DNA of 33,915 nt from a bacterium (GCA_030428695.1 JAUIEM010000047.1:1-33915); one strand, 5' to 3'; counted from the stretch's first letter, positions 23,701-31,788 are shown. The notes: a model not told the origin generated them from the letters alone. Translations and numbers: made by a program.

Positions 23701-24216
23701 GTCGTGCGACGGGGGGAGCGGATCCTCGCGCGCGGTGCGGATCCGTTCATCGCCGGAGCCGTGGCCCAGGCCTGGCGACGCCTGCTCGGTCTGCGCGGAC
23801 CTCGCCAGGGTCGGGTCGCCTACGCCAAGGACCTGAGGCGTGCGGCCGGCCTGCAGGAGGAATTCCTCGACTGGACCAAAGCACGCGGTGGACCGTTCGC
23901 CGAGCAGACGGACGCGGGGCTGGCGGAGACGGTCAGGAGCCATACGATCAGCCTGATCGATCTCCTCCTCCTCGCCGGACGCGCGTGCAGGGCACTCGGC
24001 GACGCGGCGGCCGAACGAGAGGCGGTGAGGCGGGCGGCGATCGCGCTCGAGCCGCTGCGTGAGGAGACCGACGATCCTGCCCTCCAGACCCTGCTCCTGA
24101 CGATCAGCCGCACGCATGCCTGGCTCGAGCTCCTCGACGCCGCACCGGGCGCGGCCGTGAGGCGGTGCGAGGAGGCCCGCGAGGCGTTCGAGGGGCTCCT
24201 CGCGGAACCGCCGTGA
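20767..24216 (+). CDS. Ser/Thr kinase with one TM span and C-terminal helical-repeat region (DWG type)
   Basis: This is a 1149-residue paralogue of the kinase at 14279. Glycine loop GRGGMG is at 69-74, lysine K91, HLDLKPSN from 175 (Leu in place of the HRD Arg), DWG 195-197 and APE 225-227. A linker rich in helices (about 330-425) is followed by a strongly basic stretch and a membrane span at about 435-457. Some 690 residues of TPR-like alpha-helical repeats come next, likely outside the membrane. The start ATG has AGGGGA upstream. A SYRP motif lies at residues 27-30, matching the other two paralogues. The stop codon overlaps the GTG of the next gene (GTGA). The leader contains a direct repeat and an AT-rich patch. 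Targets and signal are unknown. Confidence 0.93.
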   Translation: MSDDLLRRSWRDTLDGADPADLPASRSYRPVQEGVAAPAASGLDLSPGLGEEAHVELPPLDGTPLEELGRGGMGVVYRLPQPDLGREIAIKTLRAKDSPRARAAFVSEALVTAALEHPAIVPVHFLAPGGLAMKLVDGEPWERRLDAGQSLAEALDSLERVMHAVAFAHDRGFLHLDLKPSNVMLGAFDEVLVMDWGLAVSLQPRPGFHYVRTIQRPCGTPAYMAPELARGDGERIGPWTDVYLLGGILFRILTGRPPHRGADVLAATRSCLREARSLSAARAPSELRQICLRALTREPGGRFRSVTAFLEALRGFRAHSDSARLSHGACLRLEVLEAGEAAEPAPYDAIESCLAQLEQAAVLWPENREARSGRAQGMQLLARKALEAGDLALARASVDELEVADGAGTALRAELCAAETRRATAGRRRRRLRRALLASLVGLLGGLGLAVLVRAAKLEDIERERERAELNGGLACDSLADLTRALQTRVLDDHGLQDARRVARGVLAETLEAWRVLAAADDPWTRAQAQLHSAWVSRLAGVPPPDGSLTEALAFFAGASGPEAARWHARGLAERAAWSRQAGHAAPALADLELASARLGAEDTAAPELEAELCLSRAELLLDNDRVDEAVALLAAAEAESARVAEPRRLRAAVLEGRARAAALRGDDAVCLGLVRRRVAELAAWHAEAGTPQRRLALARARLELATLCDQEARGELEGALAELSRLEAAQPYDGPVLASMAEASEQLAGLLLEAGETAAAGRMHGELVSLRRRLVALRGDLAEALALAEALTDSARHLLARGEVRALGPISEELLTLLARAVREDPRALVLACEGERLRAFAALWEGSPDEAWRAAERTRELLGRCDGSTHGVDRVRLQSLRVLTLELALERAAQTPRADSLQTVFVQALDAAALGGSLGPGELDFERALLAIGQRSTEAEDDPAVDDPELLWQVLARAIADQRGQALTEAELGYAEVVRRGERILARGADPFIAGAVAQAWRRLLGLRGPRQGRVAYAKDLRRAAGLQEEFLDWTKARGGPFAEQTDAGLAETVRSHTISLIDLLLLAGRACRALGDAAAEREAVRRAAIALEPLREETDDPALQTLLLTISRTHAWLELLDAAPGAAVRRCEEAREAFEGLLAEPP

Positions 24217-24773
24217 ACTGCTGGAGCCAGCGGGTGTGGTTCGAGCTCTGGCTGACCGCGCTGGCGCTGGACGGACGCGTCGAGGAAGCCCTGGCGCAGC
24301 TCGTCGAGCCCCGTTCCTGGTCGACGGATGAGCTCCCGCTTCTCGACCTGCTCGGGGGTCAGATCCTGCTGGCGGCCGACCGCCGCGAAGAGGCGAGCCG
24401 AGCGCTGTGGGCGAGCTTCCAGGCCACCCAGGACTGGCTGACCCTGCTGCTCGCTCTCACGTCCGGGATCGAGCTCGACCTGCGGGGGATGGCCGGACAG
24501 CCGGGCTACGTCGGGGCCGCGACCGGGTTCGTGTTGGGGGAGGGGGACGATCCGGAGGCCATCCTCGCCCTCGCGGTCGCCGAGCTCCCCCCTGGTGCCG
24601 TTCCCTACCAGGAGGCGCTCGCGCACACCGTCATCGGGCTCGGCTTCGAGCGGCGGGGCGACCCGCAGCGGGCGGCCACGCACTACCGGGCAGCGATCGC
24701 GGCCGACCCGGTCCACACCGACGCGACACGCTGGGCGCTCTTGCGTCTCGCGGCTTGGGAGGAGGCCCGATGA
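24213..24773 (+). CDS. Small TPR protein coupled between two kinases
   Basis: This 186-residue protein starts at a GTG whose last two bases belong to the TGA of the upstream kinase gene, and its own TGA overlaps the next kinase's ATG. It is therefore sandwiched by four-base overlaps on both sides and must be co-translated with them. A clear TPR motif occupies about 135-166 (HTVIGLGFERRGDPQRAATH). The rest is leucine-rich and helical (WLTALALDGRVEEALAQLV, DWLTLLLALTSGIELDL). No signal peptide or membrane span is evident, so it is probably cytoplasmic, in contrast to the external TPR regions of its neighbours. It might be a partner binding the kinase domains. A C-terminal piece of the upstream kinase split off by a frameshift is the main alternative. 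Confidence 0.78.
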   Translation: MNCWSQRVWFELWLTALALDGRVEEALAQLVEPRSWSTDELPLLDLLGGQILLAADRREEASRALWASFQATQDWLTLLLALTSGIELDLRGMAGQPGYVGAATGFVLGEGDDPEAILALAVAELPPGAVPYQEALAHTVIGLGFERRGDPQRAATHYRAAIAADPVHTDATRWALLRLAAWEEAR

Positions 24774-27700
24774 GCACGCAGGAGAGCACGGTGATCGCCA
24801 CCTGGCGGCGGCGCGGGGAGGGCACCGACCCGACCTTGCTGCGCGACGACCACAGCTACCGTCCGGAACCCGGCGAATCCCACGTCCGAGGTCTGGAGGT
24901 GAAGCGGGAGCTCGGCCGCGGTGGCATGGGGGTGGTGCTCACGGCGCACCAGCGAGACCTCGCCCGCGATGTCGCCCTGAAGACCCTCGGTCCCGCGCCG
25001 CGTCCCGCACACGCACGGGCTCTGCGGGCCGAGGCCGTGGCCTGCGGAAGCCTCGAGCACCCCGGGATCGTCCCGGCCCATTTCACCGGGCAGCTCGACG
25101 GTCGCCCCTTCTTCGCGATGCAGGTCGTGAGCGGATCGACGTGGGCGGCCCACCTGCGCGAGGCGCCGCGGGATCTCGAGCGGGAGCTCAGGGTGCTGCT
25201 CGAGGTCAGCCAGGCCGTGGCCTTCGCCCACAGCCGCGGCATCTGCCACAACGACCTCAAGCCCTCGAATGTGATGCTCGGGGCCTTCGGCGAGGTGCTC
25301 GTCGTCGACTGGGGCCTGGCGACGGCCTTCGACGAGCGACCTGCCGCGCCCGTGCGGCGCGCGACGAGCATCGACGTGCCCTGCGGCACTCCGCGCTACT
25401 TCGCTCCGGAGCTGGCGCGTGGGGACGGCGCGGCGATCGGCCCCCCCACCGACGTCTACCTGCTCGGAGCGATCCTCTTCGAGCTCCTGACCGGTCGCGG
25501 GCCCCACGCCTCCTCCAACGCCGTGTTCGCGTCGATGTCGGCGCTGTCGGGACGGGTCCCGCCGCTGCCGGCCGACGCACCGGCGGAGCTCGCCGCGATC
25601 TGCCGGCGCGCCATGGCCTCCGCGCCGACCGCGCGTTATCCCGATGCCGCGGCATTCCGCCAGGCCCTCCGGCGCTTCCTCGACCACTCACGCAGCCGCC
25701 GGCTGTGCGAGGCGGCGGTGAGCCGCCTCGAGCTCCCGCCCGGACTTCCGCCGCGGGCCGCATACCGCCGGTTGCGCTCAGCTCTGGTCGGCTTCGCGGA
25801 AGCCCGTCGTGCGTGGGTGGAGAACCCGGATGTCGCCGCCGGGCAGGCCCGCGCGCATCGGACCTTCGCCGAGCGGGCCCTCGCCGCGGGGGACCTGGCG
25901 CTCGCCGAGAGGCAGCTTGCCGAGGCGGGCCCGGCGACGGAGAGCCTGCGGGCGCAGGTCGCGGCGGCACGGCGGAGGGCAGCGCGCCAGAAGCGGACGG
26001 AGGGGCGTCTGCGCAGGGGCTTGACGGCGATCGCGGCGATCTGGCTGCTGCTGCTGACCGGCGGTTGGCTCGGCCTGGAAGCCCTGGTGGCGCGCGAAAC
26101 GACGGCGAGAGAGGCGGCCGAAAGGCGCGCGAGGCTCGCCCGGGGGACCCTCCAGCGGGCCGTGCGGTCCGTGCACCGGCGGCTTCTCGGCGAGACGGAT
26201 GATCCCGAGGTGGTCCACCTCGCGCGCGAGCTGCTCGACTCGGTGGCCGACGGCTGGAGCGCACTGGCCGCGCAGAACCGGGGGGATCCACACCTGCTCG
26301 CCGAGGCCTCCCTCGAGCTGGCGGCGTTGGCGCGCGCCACCGCCGCGTCGCCCGACACTGTCGCGATCGCGCGAGTCTTCGCGCTGCTCGACACGCTTCC
26401 CGACAGCCTCCGCGAGAGCGTGCGTGGCCGGGCCCTGTACGAGCGCGCGGTGGTCGAGCGTGACCGCGGACTCTCCCACCAGGCGGCGCGGACCGCGGCG
26501 GAGGGGTCCGCGGCGCTGCGCGGAAGCCTCCCCGGCGACCCCTCCGTGGCGGGCGTGTTGTGCGAGCTGCTCGCGCTCCGGGCCGAGCTCCTGCTCGAAC
26601 GCGACGAGGCCGGACCGGCACGGCGCCTGCGGGACGAGCTCGCGAGCCTGGCGCGGGAGCTGCCGGGGGAGGAGTGGGAAGAGCTGCCGCTGCGGATGCA
26701 GCCGCGGACCGTCCACCTGCTGCTCGAGGCACGTTGGAGCTCCTCTCCGCGGGAGGGGCTGCGATGTGCGGCCGAGCTGGTCGCCCTCTGTCAGGAGCGC
26801 GCGGCGCGTCGCGGGACCCCCCTGTCACGCCTGCATCTTTCTGAGGCGCGCCTGCTCCACGGTGAGCGCTTGTGTCAGGTCGGCGACACGGCCGCGGCCG
26901 TGGTCGAGATCGGCCCGGCCCAGGTCGAGCTGAGCGCCTTGCTCGAGGCCGGGCTCGGGGGCGACAGGGAGCGCAGGGCTGGCGGCCGCGCCGAGCTGCT
27001 CTTGATCGACTCCATGCTCGGCGCAGGCGCCCTGAGCGACGCCCGCGACCACGGCCTGGCCCTGCTCGAGGAGTGGCGTGGGCTGCTGGCCGTGCGCTCG
27101 GTCGTGGCGGATCGGGCGGCGCTGTGCGAGACGCTCCTGCGGGTCGGGGTCTTGCAGTGGATCCTCGGCGGGCCGGAGCGCGCGGTCGAGCACTTCGACG
27201 CCTGCCTCGGGGAGCTGTCAACCCTCGCCAGCACCGCCCCGGACGCGGGCCGGCATGCCGCCTTGAGAGCTTGGGCGGGGCTCGCGTCAGCGGCCCTGGC
27301 TGGCGAGATCGAGGGCCCGGCAGCACTCTTCGCGCGCGGCGGCGGGGACGCGCTCCAGGCGGTGGACCCACTCGGGAGGGCCGTCGGGCGGCAAGCCCTG
27401 GAGGCGGTCGCGGACGCGCTCCGCGCGGAGGGACAGGCGCTCCGGTGCCTCGAAGAGCTCGATGGGGAGATCGCGAGCTTGCGCACCCGGCTCGCCGGGC
27501 AGGAGAGCGCGCGGGGCTCCCGCGCGCTCGCTGAGCTCCTCCTGCAGCGTGCGCTCCAGGCCCGCCGGTGCGGCGTCGAGGATGTCGAGGCGGCTGTAGA
27601 CGAAGCCATCGCCGGCCTGGAGGGCTCACCCCAGACCGCTCTGTTCCGGTATTGGCAGGCCTTTACGTTGGCGGCCTGCGGGGCGCCTCCCCACGGACCA

Positions 27701-28018
27701 GGCAGCCTCGCCTGGCTCGAGCGCGCCGAGAGGCTGGCGCGCGGCCTGGTCTCGAGCTCGCGCGCTGGCTGCTGTTTCCGCCACGCAGACAGCGCTGAGC
27801 CCGGCTCGCACGCGGCCCTGGGGACGGCTGTGCTCGGCAAGGCGGAGCTGTTGCTCGCGCAGGGACGCGCGCCCCTCCCCGTGATCGAGGCGCGCCTGCA
27901 GGAGGCGCGCGACGCGCTCGCCGCGGCCCGGCTCGGGGGCTGGCCTCCGACAAGGTACCTCGAGCGGGCCGAGTCCCGCGCGCGGCAGCTCGCCTCGCGC
28001 CTGGCGCAAGAGCCGTGA
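24770..28018 (+). CDS. Ser/Thr kinase with one TM span and C-terminal helical-repeat region (DWG type)
   Basis: This 1082-residue protein is the third member of the kinase family. Glycine loop GRGGMG is at 49-54, lysine K71, HNDLKPSN from 160, DWG 180-182 and APE 212-214. A basic stretch and a membrane span at about 417-440 separate the kinase from some 640 residues of TPR-like helices. SYRP occurs at 29-32. The ATG overlaps the previous stop and is preceded by GGGAGGAGG. A same-frame extension upstream to 24407 only shadows the TPR gene. Kinase domain wording is closest to the gene at 20767 (LGAFGEVLVVDWGLA versus LGAFDEVLVMDWGLA), so tandem duplication followed by divergence of the sensor regions is likely. 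It converges on the sigma-like gene, with a 69-bp gap. Confidence 0.93.
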   Translation: MSTQESTVIATWRRRGEGTDPTLLRDDHSYRPEPGESHVRGLEVKRELGRGGMGVVLTAHQRDLARDVALKTLGPAPRPAHARALRAEAVACGSLEHPGIVPAHFTGQLDGRPFFAMQVVSGSTWAAHLREAPRDLERELRVLLEVSQAVAFAHSRGICHNDLKPSNVMLGAFGEVLVVDWGLATAFDERPAAPVRRATSIDVPCGTPRYFAPELARGDGAAIGPPTDVYLLGAILFELLTGRGPHASSNAVFASMSALSGRVPPLPADAPAELAAICRRAMASAPTARYPDAAAFRQALRRFLDHSRSRRLCEAAVSRLELPPGLPPRAAYRRLRSALVGFAEARRAWVENPDVAAGQARAHRTFAERALAAGDLALAERQLAEAGPATESLRAQVAAARRRAARQKRTEGRLRRGLTAIAAIWLLLLTGGWLGLEALVARETTAREAAERRARLARGTLQRAVRSVHRRLLGETDDPEVVHLARELLDSVADGWSALAAQNRGDPHLLAEASLELAALARATAASPDTVAIARVFALLDTLPDSLRESVRGRALYERAVVERDRGLSHQAARTAAEGSAALRGSLPGDPSVAGVLCELLALRAELLLERDEAGPARRLRDELASLARELPGEEWEELPLRMQPRTVHLLLEARWSSSPREGLRCAAELVALCQERAARRGTPLSRLHLSEARLLHGERLCQVGDTAAAVVEIGPAQVELSALLEAGLGGDRERRAGGRAELLLIDSMLGAGALSDARDHGLALLEEWRGLLAVRSVVADRAALCETLLRVGVLQWILGGPERAVEHFDACLGELSTLASTAPDAGRHAALRAWAGLASAALAGEIEGPAALFARGGGDALQAVDPLGRAVGRQALEAVADALRAEGQALRCLEELDGEIASLRTRLAGQESARGSRALAELLLQRALQARRCGVEDVEAAVDEAIAGLEGSPQTALFRYWQAFTLAACGAPPHGPGSLAWLERAERLARGLVSSSRAGCCFRHADSAEPGSHAALGTAVLGKAELLLAQGRAPLPVIEARLQEARDALAAARLGGWPPTRYLERAESRARQLASRLAQEP

Positions 28019-28087
28019 GCCCTCCCCCCGAGAGCGCACCGGAGTGCCTGTGGCGTGACGTCCGGGTCCGGTGTTGAGCGAGCGGGC

Positions 28088-28897
28088 TCATTCCCTCGGC
28101 GCGAACAACTCGTGCAGACTGCGCGAGAGCTCGGCCCCTCCGCTCGTCATCGGTAGGCGCTCGACGCCCAGGTCGAACTCGACCAACCAGGCGCGGAGGG
28201 CCTCCCGCACTTCACCGTCCGCCACGGCATCCAGCGTGGCTGCCCGTCGCCGTGGGTCGGCGAGAGCGTCGCGGGCCACAGCCGCGAGCTTCGCCCAGGC
28301 GAGCCCGCGCCGCTGCTCCTCCGACAGCGCGAGACCGTGCGCGAGGAGGTCTGCGAAGATGGCGAGGCGGAACGCGCTGAGGGCGCGTTTGACCTGATCG
28401 ATCGACAGCCCGCCATGCTCGGCGATGTCGCGGTAGGAAGAGCCGTGGACCAGCCGATCGCTGATCACCAGCAGCCCGCGCTGACCGTCCGGCCCCGCGG
28501 CGAGCTGCGCCTCCTGCCAGCGGCGAAGCGCCCCGAGAACCTGCGCTCCGAAGTCGACGGCGAGCACTTCGGCGTCCGTCAAGGCAGCCGGGTCGGGGAT
28601 CGCCTCGAGCGGGGTGTCGTCCTTGCGCCCGCGCCACTTGCGTTGTACGCGGTTGCGCAGGACCCCGGAGAGATACGCGCGAAAACGACCTCTGCTCGCG
28701 TCATAGCGCCGGTGCAGGCGCTCCTTGATGTCGACCAGCACGTCCTGGACGATGTCGTCCCGGTCGGCCTCCGGCACTTTGGGGTAGCGCCGCGCGAGCA
28801 CGCTGCGCAGCGGCTCGAGATAGTCACTGACCCGGCGCCAACCGGGTGCGTCCCCGCGCCGCAGGTCCGAGCATGTCGTCGGCCAGGCTTCGTCCAC
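28088..28897 (-). CDS. ECF-like sigma factor with diverged region 4
   Basis: This 269-residue protein has a recognisable sigma-70 region 2: LARRYPKVPEADRDDIVQDV, LVDIKERLHRR, then FRAYLSGVLRNRVQRKWRG (about residues 30-95). The second half has a helix-turn-helix-like stretch SSYRDIAEHGGLSIDQVKRA where region 4 would lie, but it is far from the usual ECF form. A further ~100 helical residues follow, making it longer than a typical ECF factor (about 180-200). I chose GTG 28897 (VDEAWPTTCSDL) because GGAGG lies six bases upstream and a -35/-10 pair precedes it. An in-frame ATG at 29053 would place that promoter inside the gene. It lies downstream of the NTPase/TPR pair on the same strand, 202 bases away. 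No anti-sigma gene is adjacent. Confidence 0.85.
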   Translation of the reverse strand: MDEAWPTTCSDLRRGDAPGWRRVSDYLEPLRSVLARRYPKVPEADRDDIVQDVLVDIKERLHRRYDASRGRFRAYLSGVLRNRVQRKWRGRKDDTPLEAIPDPAALTDAEVLAVDFGAQVLGALRRWQEAQLAAGPDGQRGLLVISDRLVHGSSYRDIAEHGGLSIDQVKRALSAFRLAIFADLLAHGLALSEEQRRGLAWAKLAAVARDALADPRRRAATLDAVADGEVREALRAWLVEFDLGVERLPMTSGGAELSRSLHELFAPRE

Positions 28898-28915
28898 GTT
28901 CGCCTCCAGGTCCAA

Positions 28916-28944
28916 GGGTAAAGGAAGCCGAAGAAGCGGTGCAA
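28916..28944 (-). promoter_or_regulatory. Promoter of the sigma-like gene
   Basis: On the minus strand TTGCAC (28944-28939) and TTACCC (28921-28916) are separated by 17 bases, about 19 bases before the chosen GTG start at 28897. It supports that start over the longer one at 29053. Consensus matching only. Confidence 0.45.
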
Positions 28945-29099
28945 ATCGGCCCCTCGACAGGGCAACCGTGTCCCCCCTCAGCGAGGGCCGTTCGAGCGCA
29001 TTCACCGAGGGCCGCGCCACCGTCCCCGCGACGACGCGCACGACCTCGGTCAACTCGTCGAGAGAGGCCTTCTCGAGCCCCGGGACGCCAACCGCCTCC

Positions 29100-30473
29100 T
29101 CAGCCCACGTCCTCCTCGGCCCGCGCGACCAGCGCCCCGAGCCGCCCCTCGCGCTCCGCCTGGCGGAACGCCCGGCTCCAGCGTTCGAGCGGCTTGCCTC
29201 CGCGCTCTTCCGCCCGCGGCTCCAGGCCCGCCCGCAGGAGCAGCGCCCGGGCGCGCCAGGGCTCCGCGACGCGGTCGGCCAGGCGCTGTACCAGGCGGCG
29301 CCGCCGGACCGGGTCGAGGTCGAGGGGCGCCGGCTCCGCGGGGGTCCAGGCGCGGCAGGCGGCGGCGAGCTCGTCGGCCGCGGCGGCGGTCGCGAAGCGG
29401 TCGGCGGCCCGGGCGAGGGCGGCGAGGCCGTCGAGGCTGGCCGCCTCGAGCGTCAGGAAGCCCGCCCGCTGGGCGATGTCCAGGGCGGCGCGCAGGGCGT
29501 CCCCGGCCGCGTCCGGCGACTTTTCCCGCAACAGCCCCCCGAGCTCGAGCCAGGTCGCGGCGAGCTCGTGGGGAGCGCGCTCTTCGGCGAAGATCGTCCG
29601 CGCCGCCTCGAGCTGGCGGCGCGCCTGGCCAGGCCGACCGCGACGCCGGGCGAGGGCGGCGGCGGCGCGGTGCCACTCGCCGGCGAGCAGACTTCCCGAG
29701 GCGCCGCGCACCCGCAGGGATTTCCCGGCGCGCTCGAGGTGGGCCGCGCAGGCGTCGAGGTCGCCGCGCTCGAGCTCGACCCGGGCGAGGAGGATCGCGC
29801 TCTCCGCTTCCTCCAGACCGTCCGCCCGCGCGAGGCCGCGCTCGAGCAGCTCCCGCGCCTCGAACCAGGCGCCCTGCCGGGCTTCGCGCCGGGCGTCGCG
29901 CAGGAGCAGGCGCGCCGAGTGCACCGGCCCGCCCTGCACCTCGCGCGGCGCCTCGCTGGCGGGCAGGTTCGCCCAGTACACCTCCTGCGAGCCGGCGTCC
30001 CCCGCTTCCTCCCGCTCGATCAGGGCGCTGTCGGCGACGAGCTCGACGTGCAGGTCGCGGATCGACCACATGTCCGGCATCGCGCCCTGGCAGGTGTCGT
30101 GGAAGTCGTGGTCGCCGCACCACAGGAGCGGATTCTGGTGGTCGATCGCGAACAGGTCGCGCTTCTGGTTGAGGATCCACAGCCCCTCGACCTGCGCGGG
30201 CGTCGCCGGCACCGCGCCGTGGACCACCGTCACCCGGCCCGGCTCGGGCGGCAGGCTGAGCAGGTCGCCGGCCAGGGCTCGCCAGGCATCGCCCTCGGGC
30301 GCGAGGAAGTGAGCGAGGTAGCCGTCCGCCTCGAGGTCCCGGGCGAGGGCCTCGCTGACCCGGCGGTCGGGGCTGAGCACCGGCATGAACACGAAGCGGC
30401 CGTACTCGAGCCGCAGCATGTGGCGGACCTCGGCGAAGCTCTGCGCGTAGCGGGCGCGCAGGTCGTCAGCCAT
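29100..30473 (-). CDS. TPR-type partner of the P-loop NTPase (STAND/conflict-system-like)
   Basis: This is a 457-residue protein. The N-terminal ~145 residues resemble a module I know from bacterial NTPase-plus-TPR proteins: a first strand with FVFMPVLSPDRRVSEALA, then GLWILNQKRDLFAI, NPLLWCG, and PDMWSIRDLHVEL (about 98-145). This recalls the widespread pattern LN-x-x-R-(D/E)-x-L ... P-L-(V/L)-x-W ... P-D-x-W-(S/A)-x-R. Residues about 180-400 are alpha-helical TPR-like repeats (RQGAWFEARELLERGLARAD, ESAILLARVELERGDLDAC). There is no signal peptide or membrane span. Its start overlaps the stop of the NTPase gene by eight bases, so the two are made together. Together they look like a STAND-type NTPase divided into two chains, with this one as the repeat-bearing sensor. 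Function is inferred, not shown. Confidence 0.88.
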   Translation of the reverse strand: MADDLRARYAQSFAEVRHMLRLEYGRFVFMPVLSPDRRVSEALARDLEADGYLAHFLAPEGDAWRALAGDLLSLPPEPGRVTVVHGAVPATPAQVEGLWILNQKRDLFAIDHQNPLLWCGDHDFHDTCQGAMPDMWSIRDLHVELVADSALIEREEAGDAGSQEVYWANLPASEAPREVQGGPVHSARLLLRDARREARQGAWFEARELLERGLARADGLEEAESAILLARVELERGDLDACAAHLERAGKSLRVRGASGSLLAGEWHRAAAALARRRGRPGQARRQLEAARTIFAEERAPHELAATWLELGGLLREKSPDAAGDALRAALDIAQRAGFLTLEAASLDGLAALARAADRFATAAAADELAAACRAWTPAEPAPLDLDPVRRRRLVQRLADRVAEPWRARALLLRAGLEPRAEERGGKPLERWSRAFRQAEREGRLGALVARAEEDVG

Positions 30474-31788
30474 CGGCGCGCTTCTTCAAGAGCTCGGAGC
30501 GCTGCACCAGCGGGTGCACGTCGTACCACTCGCGGCCGTTGCGGTAGGTGAGCACCAGCCACCGGTCGAACAGCCAGGAGACCGCGCGCAGCGCCGCCTC
30601 GCCGGTCGGGAGCTGGTGCTCCCTGGCGATGTGGTCGAGGACGCCGAGGTCGGCGCGCAGGAGGTTGAAGTGGTACTCCTGCTCGAGCACCGCGATCACC
30701 CGCTCGATCACGTCCATGCCGATCGGGAAGGTGCGTGCCTTCTTCAGCGTGTTGTAGACCAGCCGCAGCAGGTCGCGGGGGTAGCCGCCGCTCGCCTCGA
30801 CCAGGGCGCGCAGCTTCGGCTCGTGGTCGGCGCCGAAGACCGCCTCGATCGCGTCGAAGCGCTTGACGACGATCTCGGCCATCCGGGCGATGCCGGCGGG
30901 ATCGGCGCGGCCGTCCTGGTGGCGCACCTTGATCATCGGCAGGGTCAGGGGCGAGCCGTAGTGCAGGCCGAGCTCGGTCGTGCGGTAGCGCAGCCAGACC
31001 GGGAAGGTGTAGACGCAGTGGCAGGGCAGCCGCAGCCACTCGGCGTGCTTGGCGAAGACCGTCTCGGCGCTCTGCTCCATCTCGAGGACGGCGTCCGGCG
31101 TCAGCGGCGTCCACAGCTTCTCCATGCCGTCGACGATCACGACCACCCGGTCCCGCCCGGTCGCCTTGCGCAGCCGCCTGACCGCCTCGGCGATCACCTC
31201 GTGGGCCTCGCTGGCGAAGTGCTGGAAACGCAGCGAGATCGCCTCGTTGAGCTTCTCGCGGAAGGAGGGGTTGGCGCCGATCTCGGCCATCAGCCCGACG
31301 CCGAACATGTCGAAGTCGAGGGACTTCAGCCGCACGTCGCCGGAGAGCCAGTCCCACAGCCGCTTGAGGTAGCCCGGGCTGGCGGTGGGATCGCCGCCCT
31401 CGGCGATCGTCGCCGCGCGGTCGAGGTGGTAGGCGAGCACGCGCAGGATGTCGGTGATCGACAGGGGCTGGTAGCGGTCGAGGTACTCGACCTCGGCGTC
31501 GAAGAAGACGACCGTGCTCGGGTCCTCGGAGTCCTGGATGAGCTTGCGCTGCAGGCGGTTGAGTTCGGTCGTCTTGCCGGAGCCGGGGAAGCCCGAGAAG
31601 ACGCGGCAGCTCGAGCCCTGGGGCAGCTCGAGGAGGATGCTCCGCTGCAGCTCCTCGATCAGGCTGCCGTCGCTGCCGCGCACCGCGTGCCCTTCGTCGA
31701 GGTGCACGTAGCGCGGATCGTCGAGCTCCTGCAGCGGGACCTTGGGATCGCAGTTCGCCAGGTAGTCGCGCAGCTTCGCGATGTCCAT
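30466..31788 (-). CDS. P-loop NTPase, AAA/STAND-like
   Basis: This is a 440-residue NTPase. A short N-terminal region precedes Walker A GFPGSGKT (66-73). Walker B is RVVVIVDGMEKL, with D220 followed three residues later by E223. A sensor-like helix and the C-terminal motif SGGYPRDLLRLV (about 345-356) follow, as in AAA/STAND ATPases (the GxP-type motif). A winged-helix-like C-terminus (LLRADLGVLDHIAREH, then EWYDVHPLVQRSELL) ends the chain. The start ATG has AGGAGG six bases upstream, and an extended -10 is seen further up. It is the first gene of a minus-strand pair with the TPR protein. Such NTPases act as switches or scaffolds in signalling and defence; which applies here is unknown. Confidence 0.92.
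   Translation of the reverse strand: MDIAKLRDYLANCDPKVPLQELDDPRYVHLDEGHAVRGSDGSLIEELQRSILLELPQGSSCRVFSGFPGSGKTTELNRLQRKLIQDSEDPSTVVFFDAEVEYLDRYQPLSITDILRVLAYHLDRAATIAEGGDPTASPGYLKRLWDWLSGDVRLKSLDFDMFGVGLMAEIGANPSFREKLNEAISLRFQHFASEAHEVIAEAVRRLRKATGRDRVVVIVDGMEKLWTPLTPDAVLEMEQSAETVFAKHAEWLRLPCHCVYTFPVWLRYRTTELGLHYGSPLTLPMIKVRHQDGRADPAGIARMAEIVVKRFDAIEAVFGADHEPKLRALVEASGGYPRDLLRLVYNTLKKARTFPIGMDVIERVIAVLEQEYHFNLLRADLGVLDHIAREHQLPTGEAALRAVSWLFDRWLVLTYRNGREWYDVHPLVQRSELLKKRADG

Noticed and set aside
28038..28074. CACCGG/CCGGTG inverted repeat between convergent genes as a terminator
   Set aside because: Six-base arms with a loop of about 25 bases and no T-run; not convincing as a terminator.
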